A DNA stretch of 18,230 nucleotides, from the NCBI RefSeq assembly GCF_025144725.1, contig NZ_JALXKS010000051.1:1-18230 (forward strand). The letters are read 5' to 3'. Shown in pieces: positions 15,267 to 18,230 of this stretch (position 1 is the stretch's first letter; each line of letters begins with the position of its first letter). Both the position numbers and the translations under genes were made by a program. The DNA is from Brevibacterium sp. p3-SID960 (lineage in GTDB: Bacteria > Actinomycetota > Actinomycetes > Actinomycetales > Brevibacteriaceae). The notes beneath the pieces were generated by a model, which ran no database searches, was not told where the DNA came from, and worked only from the letters and a program-made list of their open reading frames with translations.

Positions 15267-16975
15267 CCGCAGTCGCTGATAGCAACCGCACTGTCACAGT
15301 CGACCAGGCACCTATGCCCAAGAGCCTGGGCAAGGTCATCGTCAACTGGATCACGTCGACGGACCACAAGACCATCGGGTACATGTACCTGATCGCGTCG
15401 TTCACGTTCTTCTGCATCGGCGGCGTCATGGCGCTGCTCATCCGCCTCGAGCTCTTCGAGCCGGGCATGCAGGTCCTGGAGACCAAGGAACAGTACAACC
15501 AGCTGTTCACCATGCACGGCACGCTCATGCTGCTGATGTTCGCAACTCCGCTGTTCGCCGGATTCGCGAATGTCATCATGCCGCTGCAGATCGGCGCTCC
15601 TGACGTGGCATTCCCGCGCCTGAACGCCTTCGCCTTCTGGCTCTTCCTGTTCGGCAGCCTCATCGCCTGCGCCGGCTTCCTCACCCCGCAGGGTGCGGCA
15701 TCGTTCGGCTGGACGGCCTACGCCCCGCTGTCGAACACGACGTTCACACCGGGCATCGGCGGACACATGTGGGTCATGGGCCTGGCCTTCCAGGGCTTCG
15801 GCACGATCCTCGGCTCGGTGAACTTCATCACCACCATCATCACGATGCGCGCCCCGGGCATGACGATGTTCCGCATGCCGATCTTCACCTGGAACACCCT
15901 CATCACCGGTATCCTCGTGATGATGGCGTTCCCGCCGCTGGCCGCCGCCCTGCTCGCGCTCGGCGCCGACCGCATCCTCGGCGCACACGTCTTCAGCCCG
16001 GAGAACGGCGGCCCGATCCTGTGGCAGCACCTGTTCTGGTTCTTCGGCCACCCGGAGGTCTACGTCATCGCCCTGCCGTTCTTCGGCATCGTCTCGGAGA
16101 TCTTCCCGACTTTCAGCCGCAAGCCGATCTTCGGCTACAAGGGCCTCGTCTACGCAACGATTGCGATCTCGGCGCTGTCCGTGACCGTGTGGGCACACCA
16201 CATGTACGTCACCGGCGCGGTGCTGCTGCCGTTTTTCGCCTTCATGACGATGCTCATTGCCGTCCCGACCGGTGTGAAGATCTACAACTGGATCGGCACG
16301 ATGTGGCGCGGCTCGCTGACCTTCGAAACCCCGATGCTCTGGTCGCTCGGCTTCCTCGTCAGCTTCGTCTTCGGTGGCATCACCGGCGTCGTGCTGGCCA
16401 GCCCGGCCATGGACCAGCAGCTGTCTGACTCCTACTTCGTCGTTGCGCACTTCCACTACGTCATCTTCGGCACCGTGGTGTTCGCAATGTTCGCCGGATT
16501 CTACTTCTGGTGGCCCAAGTGGACGGGCAAGATGCTCGACGAGACCCTGGGCAAGATCCACTTCTGGCTCCTGTTCATCGGCTTCCACGGCACGTTCCTC
16601 GTCCAGCACTGGATGGGTGCCGACGGCATGCCGCGTCGTTACGCCGACTTCCTGCCGCAGGACGGCTGGACCTGGATGAACCAGATCTCCACCGTCGGCG
16701 CACTGATCCTCGGCCTCTCGATGATCCCGTGGTTCTGGAACGTCTGGGTCACCGCACGCAAGGCACCGAAGGTCACCGTCAATGACCCGTGGGGCTACGG
16801 CTCCTCGCTCGAATGGGCGACCTCCTGCCCGCCGCCGCGTCACAACTTCACCTCGCTGCCGCGCATCCGCTCGGAGCGCCCGGTGTTCGACGCCAACCAC
16901 CCCGAGCTCCTCGAGCTCGCTGGTCACCCGCGTGACGCCTACTCGATGATTGAGAAGAAGGAGACCGCCAAGTGA
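15263..16975 (+). CDS. ctaD: cytochrome c oxidase subunit I
   Basis: Catalytic subunit of the aa3-type haem-copper oxidase: reduces O2 to water and pumps protons across the membrane. 570 aa, about 12 membrane segments. Haem a ligands His85 (TMHG) and His398; haem a3 ligand His396 (VVAHFHYV); CuB ligands His263, His312 and His313 (VWAHHMYV); His263-Tyr267 in GHPEVY is the cross-linked pair. Asp114 in [12 protein letters not shown] marks the D proton channel, so this is an A-type oxidase. GTG start 15263 lies inside the ctaC stop (GTGA), with GGAGGGG upstream as ribosome site. The C-terminal 60 residues are soluble and contain [17 protein letters not shown], typical of actinobacterial CtaD. The stop overlaps ctaF by 4 bp. 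Confidence 0.98.
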   Translation: MTAVADSNRTVTVDQAPMPKSLGKVIVNWITSTDHKTIGYMYLIASFTFFCIGGVMALLIRLELFEPGMQVLETKEQYNQLFTMHGTLMLLMFATPLFAGFANVIMPLQIGAPDVAFPRLNAFAFWLFLFGSLIACAGFLTPQGAASFGWTAYAPLSNTTFTPGIGGHMWVMGLAFQGFGTILGSVNFITTIITMRAPGMTMFRMPIFTWNTLITGILVMMAFPPLAAALLALGADRILGAHVFSPENGGPILWQHLFWFFGHPEVYVIALPFFGIVSEIFPTFSRKPIFGYKGLVYATIAISALSVTVWAHHMYVTGAVLLPFFAFMTMLIAVPTGVKIYNWIGTMWRGSLTFETPMLWSLGFLVSFVFGGITGVVLASPAMDQQLSDSYFVVAHFHYVIFGTVVFAMFAGFYFWWPKWTGKMLDETLGKIHFWLLFIGFHGTFLVQHWMGADGMPRRYADFLPQDGWTWMNQISTVGALILGLSMIPWFWNVWVTARKAPKVTVNDPWGYGSSLEWATSCPPPRHNFTSLPRIRSERPVFDANHPELLELAGHPRDAYSMIEKKETAK

Positions 16976-17373
16976 AGACCGCAGCAATCATCTTCTCCTC
17001 AGGGCTGTTCTTCTTCGTCCCCGTCGCGATCGTCTACGGCATCCTGACGGACTTCAAAGAGCTCGTCGGATTCCCGGCCATCCTGCTGCTCGGCGGTATG
17101 GCCATCATGATCGGCGGTTACCTGTTCCTGCAGCACCGCAGCGTCGGAGACACTCCGATGGATCGCCTCGATGCCGAGATCTCTGACGAACACTACGAGT
17201 ACGGCTTCTACAGCCCGTGGAGCTGGTGGCCCATCATCATCGCCACCGGTGCAGGCATCTGCTTCCTCGGCGTTGCCGTGGGATGGTGGATCTTCCCGTT
17301 CGGTGCCGTGATCGCCTTCATCGGCGTCATCGGACTCGTCTACGAGTACAACCGGGGCGACCACGCACACTGA
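16972..17373 (+). CDS. ctaF: cytochrome c oxidase subunit IV, actinobacterial type
   Basis: Small membrane subunit found with actinobacterial aa3 oxidases and bc1-aa3 supercomplexes; a structural or assembly role is assumed. 133 aa, four predicted membrane segments: about 4-25, 32-53, 84-107 and 108-125. Between the second and third is an acidic loop with [25 protein letters not shown] split over 63-86, the family hallmark being the Tyr/Trp-rich [11 protein letters not shown] start 16972 overlaps the ctaD stop (GTGA) and has AAGGAG 8 nt upstream. Last gene of the ctaCDF operon; a strong terminator begins 15 bp after its stop. No ctaE or qcr genes lie in the window. Confidence 0.96.
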   Translation: MKTAAIIFSSGLFFFVPVAIVYGILTDFKELVGFPAILLLGGMAIMIGGYLFLQHRSVGDTPMDRLDAEISDEHYEYGFYSPWSWWPIIIATGAGICFLGVAVGWWIFPFGAVIAFIGVIGLVYEYNRGDHAH

Positions 17374-17388
17374 TGCTCTGTGAGCCCG

Positions 17389-17428
17389 AGGGCCTGCCAG
17401 GATGTTCATCATCCTGGCAGGCCCTTTT
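17389..17428 (+). terminator. rho-independent terminator of the ctaCDF operon
   Basis: AGGGCCTGCCAGGATG (17389-17404) pairs perfectly with CATCCTGGCAGGCCCT (17410-17425) across a 5-nt TTCAT loop, followed by TTTT. It is the only classic hairpin-plus-T terminator in the window. Confidence 0.93.
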
Positions 17429-18230
17429 CGCTGCTGTCGCGACTCAAACCTGTGGGCGGACGAGCAGGAAGTGCGCGCTGCGACGATCCGAGCCTTGCGC
17501 AGAGCTTGCCACCTCTGTGGAGGAGAGGCCGGTAACGCTTCCAGCGCCGGCCAGCCATCCACCACCGATTTGGCAGTTGATCGAGGCCGACGCAGTGTGC
17601 ATGCCGCGTAGCGCGTACGTCCAGCCTGCAGCTGTGATGAGCGGTGCCAGCAGTTTCGAGCGGCCCGTCGGTCGCCGGTGTCCGTCACTTCTAATGCGGA
17701 GAGGCTCCCGCCGCGCAGCCGTGTGCTGGACGTTGCGGGCTCTCCGAAGACATCGTGAATGGGCAGAGCGCCGCTGAGTCCGCTGCCGGTGCCGTGTAAG
17801 AAGATGACGATCGAGAATCTCTGCGCTTTCTATCGTCGATGGACAGGATACGCATCCTGCGGCAGAGCCAGTCGTCCTTCGCAGCCGGGCAGCCGCCCAG
17901 GAAGGAGCGGCCCTATTGACGGCCCAGTTGCAGAGGTCGGCTGAACGAGCGGTCGATGTGGAAGCATGTGACGCCGGCCTGCGAACGCACTGCTCAAGCC
18001 TGGTTCCAGCACGCAGAAGCCGGCATGGTTGAGACGCGATCTCATCGGCTGCTGCGCGCAACCCTCCTCAAGGCTGAATTGCATGTCGCCGAGGAGGCCT
18101 ACGGGCCGCCCGTATGGTGACGCGCGGGGAAGCCTTGATCCGAGACGCGAGTGGCCGTCGTCCGCGGGGGAGCAGGATCAGAGGGGGCCAGAGCGGCTCC
18201 GTGCTTCATCAATCCCGTGAGGTGTCAACG
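17429..18230. other. about 800 bp with no convincing intact gene
   Basis: All open frames here are short, overlap one another and lack the strong third-position G/C pattern seen in the neighbouring genes. No ribosome-site plus start combination is convincing, and no tRNA, IS end or terminal repeat was seen. A small inverted repeat CAGGAT-ACGC-ATCCTG lies at 17844-17859. The texture suggests a decayed gene or genes; the possible remnant is listed separately. Confidence 0.6.
17594..18177 (-). pseudogene. possible remnant of an alpha/beta-hydrolase or lipase gene
   Basis: Three minus-strand pieces look hydrolase-like but in broken frames. One frame, open from about 18177 to 17830, reads PVGLLGDMQFSL and then LNHAGFCVLEPG (near 18040-18000), which recalls the stretch of actinobacterial class-2 lipases that usually reads like H-G-T-F then A-G-Y-C-V-F. 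It ends at a TAG. Just past that stop the same frame continues KAQRFSIVIFLHGTGSG (17829-17779), with an HGTG oxyanion-loop-like motif. A third piece, LLAPLITAAGWTYALRGMH, is in another frame near 17650-17596. No GxSxG nucleophile elbow was found. The pieces may come from one gene or two, or be chance. Evidence is by eye only. Confidence 0.22.

Noticed and set aside
14873..16987. A 704-codon minus-strand frame opposite ctaC and ctaD
   Set aside because: It is antisense to two conserved oxidase genes. The translation is a charged, repetitive shadow with no motif.
17402..17777. Small plus-strand genes after the ctaF terminator
   Set aside because: They begin inside the terminator stem or ctaF, lack ribosome sites, and have no recognisable motif.

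Overview
The window is a chromosomal stretch of a high-GC Gram-positive bacterium, almost certainly an actinobacterium. The evidence is strong G/C bias at third codon positions, GTG starts on about half the genes, an actinobacterial-type E2 acyltransferase with two lipoyl domains, an actinobacterial cytochrome c oxidase subunit IV (CtaF), and the DUF4191 and DUF3043 families. Gene order (DUF4191, lipA, lipB, E2, lpd, pepA, and erpA near ctaC) resembles the mycobacterial and micrococcal arrangement. A Brevibacterium-like member of the Micrococcales is my best guess, but it is an inference. Most of the window is conserved housekeeping DNA.

Layout. Positions 1-2533, minus strand: lipB, lipA, then a DUF4191 membrane protein that runs off the left edge. 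Positions 2688-4286, plus strand: a single-pass membrane protein whose cytoplasmic half looks like a degenerate protein-kinase fold. Positions 4390-7845, minus strand: lpdA and sucB (E3 and E2 of the 2-oxoacid dehydrogenase complexes), separated from the pseudokinase-like gene by a perfect 16-bp hairpin. Positions 8069-9580, minus strand: pepA. Positions 9746-10822, plus strand: pyrD, followed by three 29-bp tandem repeats and a convergent terminator zone. Positions 11047-11682, minus strand: a DUF3043 membrane protein, divergent from an M20 dipeptidase (11716-13080) with only 33 bp between them. Positions 13235-17373, plus strand: erpA, aat, then ctaC-ctaD-ctaF joined by GTGA overlaps and closed by a strong terminator. 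Positions 17429-18230 carry no convincing intact gene and look decayed.

Function. LipB moves octanoate from acyl carrier protein to lipoyl domains and LipA inserts the two sulfurs. SucB carries two such domains and LpdA reoxidises them, so lipoate synthesis and two of its clients lie side by side. ErpA probably delivers Fe-S clusters, which LipA needs. The oxidase genes encode the terminal step of the respiratory chain that the dehydrogenase complexes feed with NADH.

Most interesting points: the pseudokinase-like membrane protein with no assigned function; very acidic Asp/Ser linkers in the E2 protein; a TANNNT -10 box placed 6-7 nt before the start codon of four genes, which suggests leaderless transcripts; a lone perfect DnaA box between lipB and the pseudokinase-like gene; the 29-bp repeats after pyrD; and the decayed region after ctaF, where related genomes often carry the qcr genes. 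No phage, IS element, CRISPR array, tRNA or rRNA was seen.
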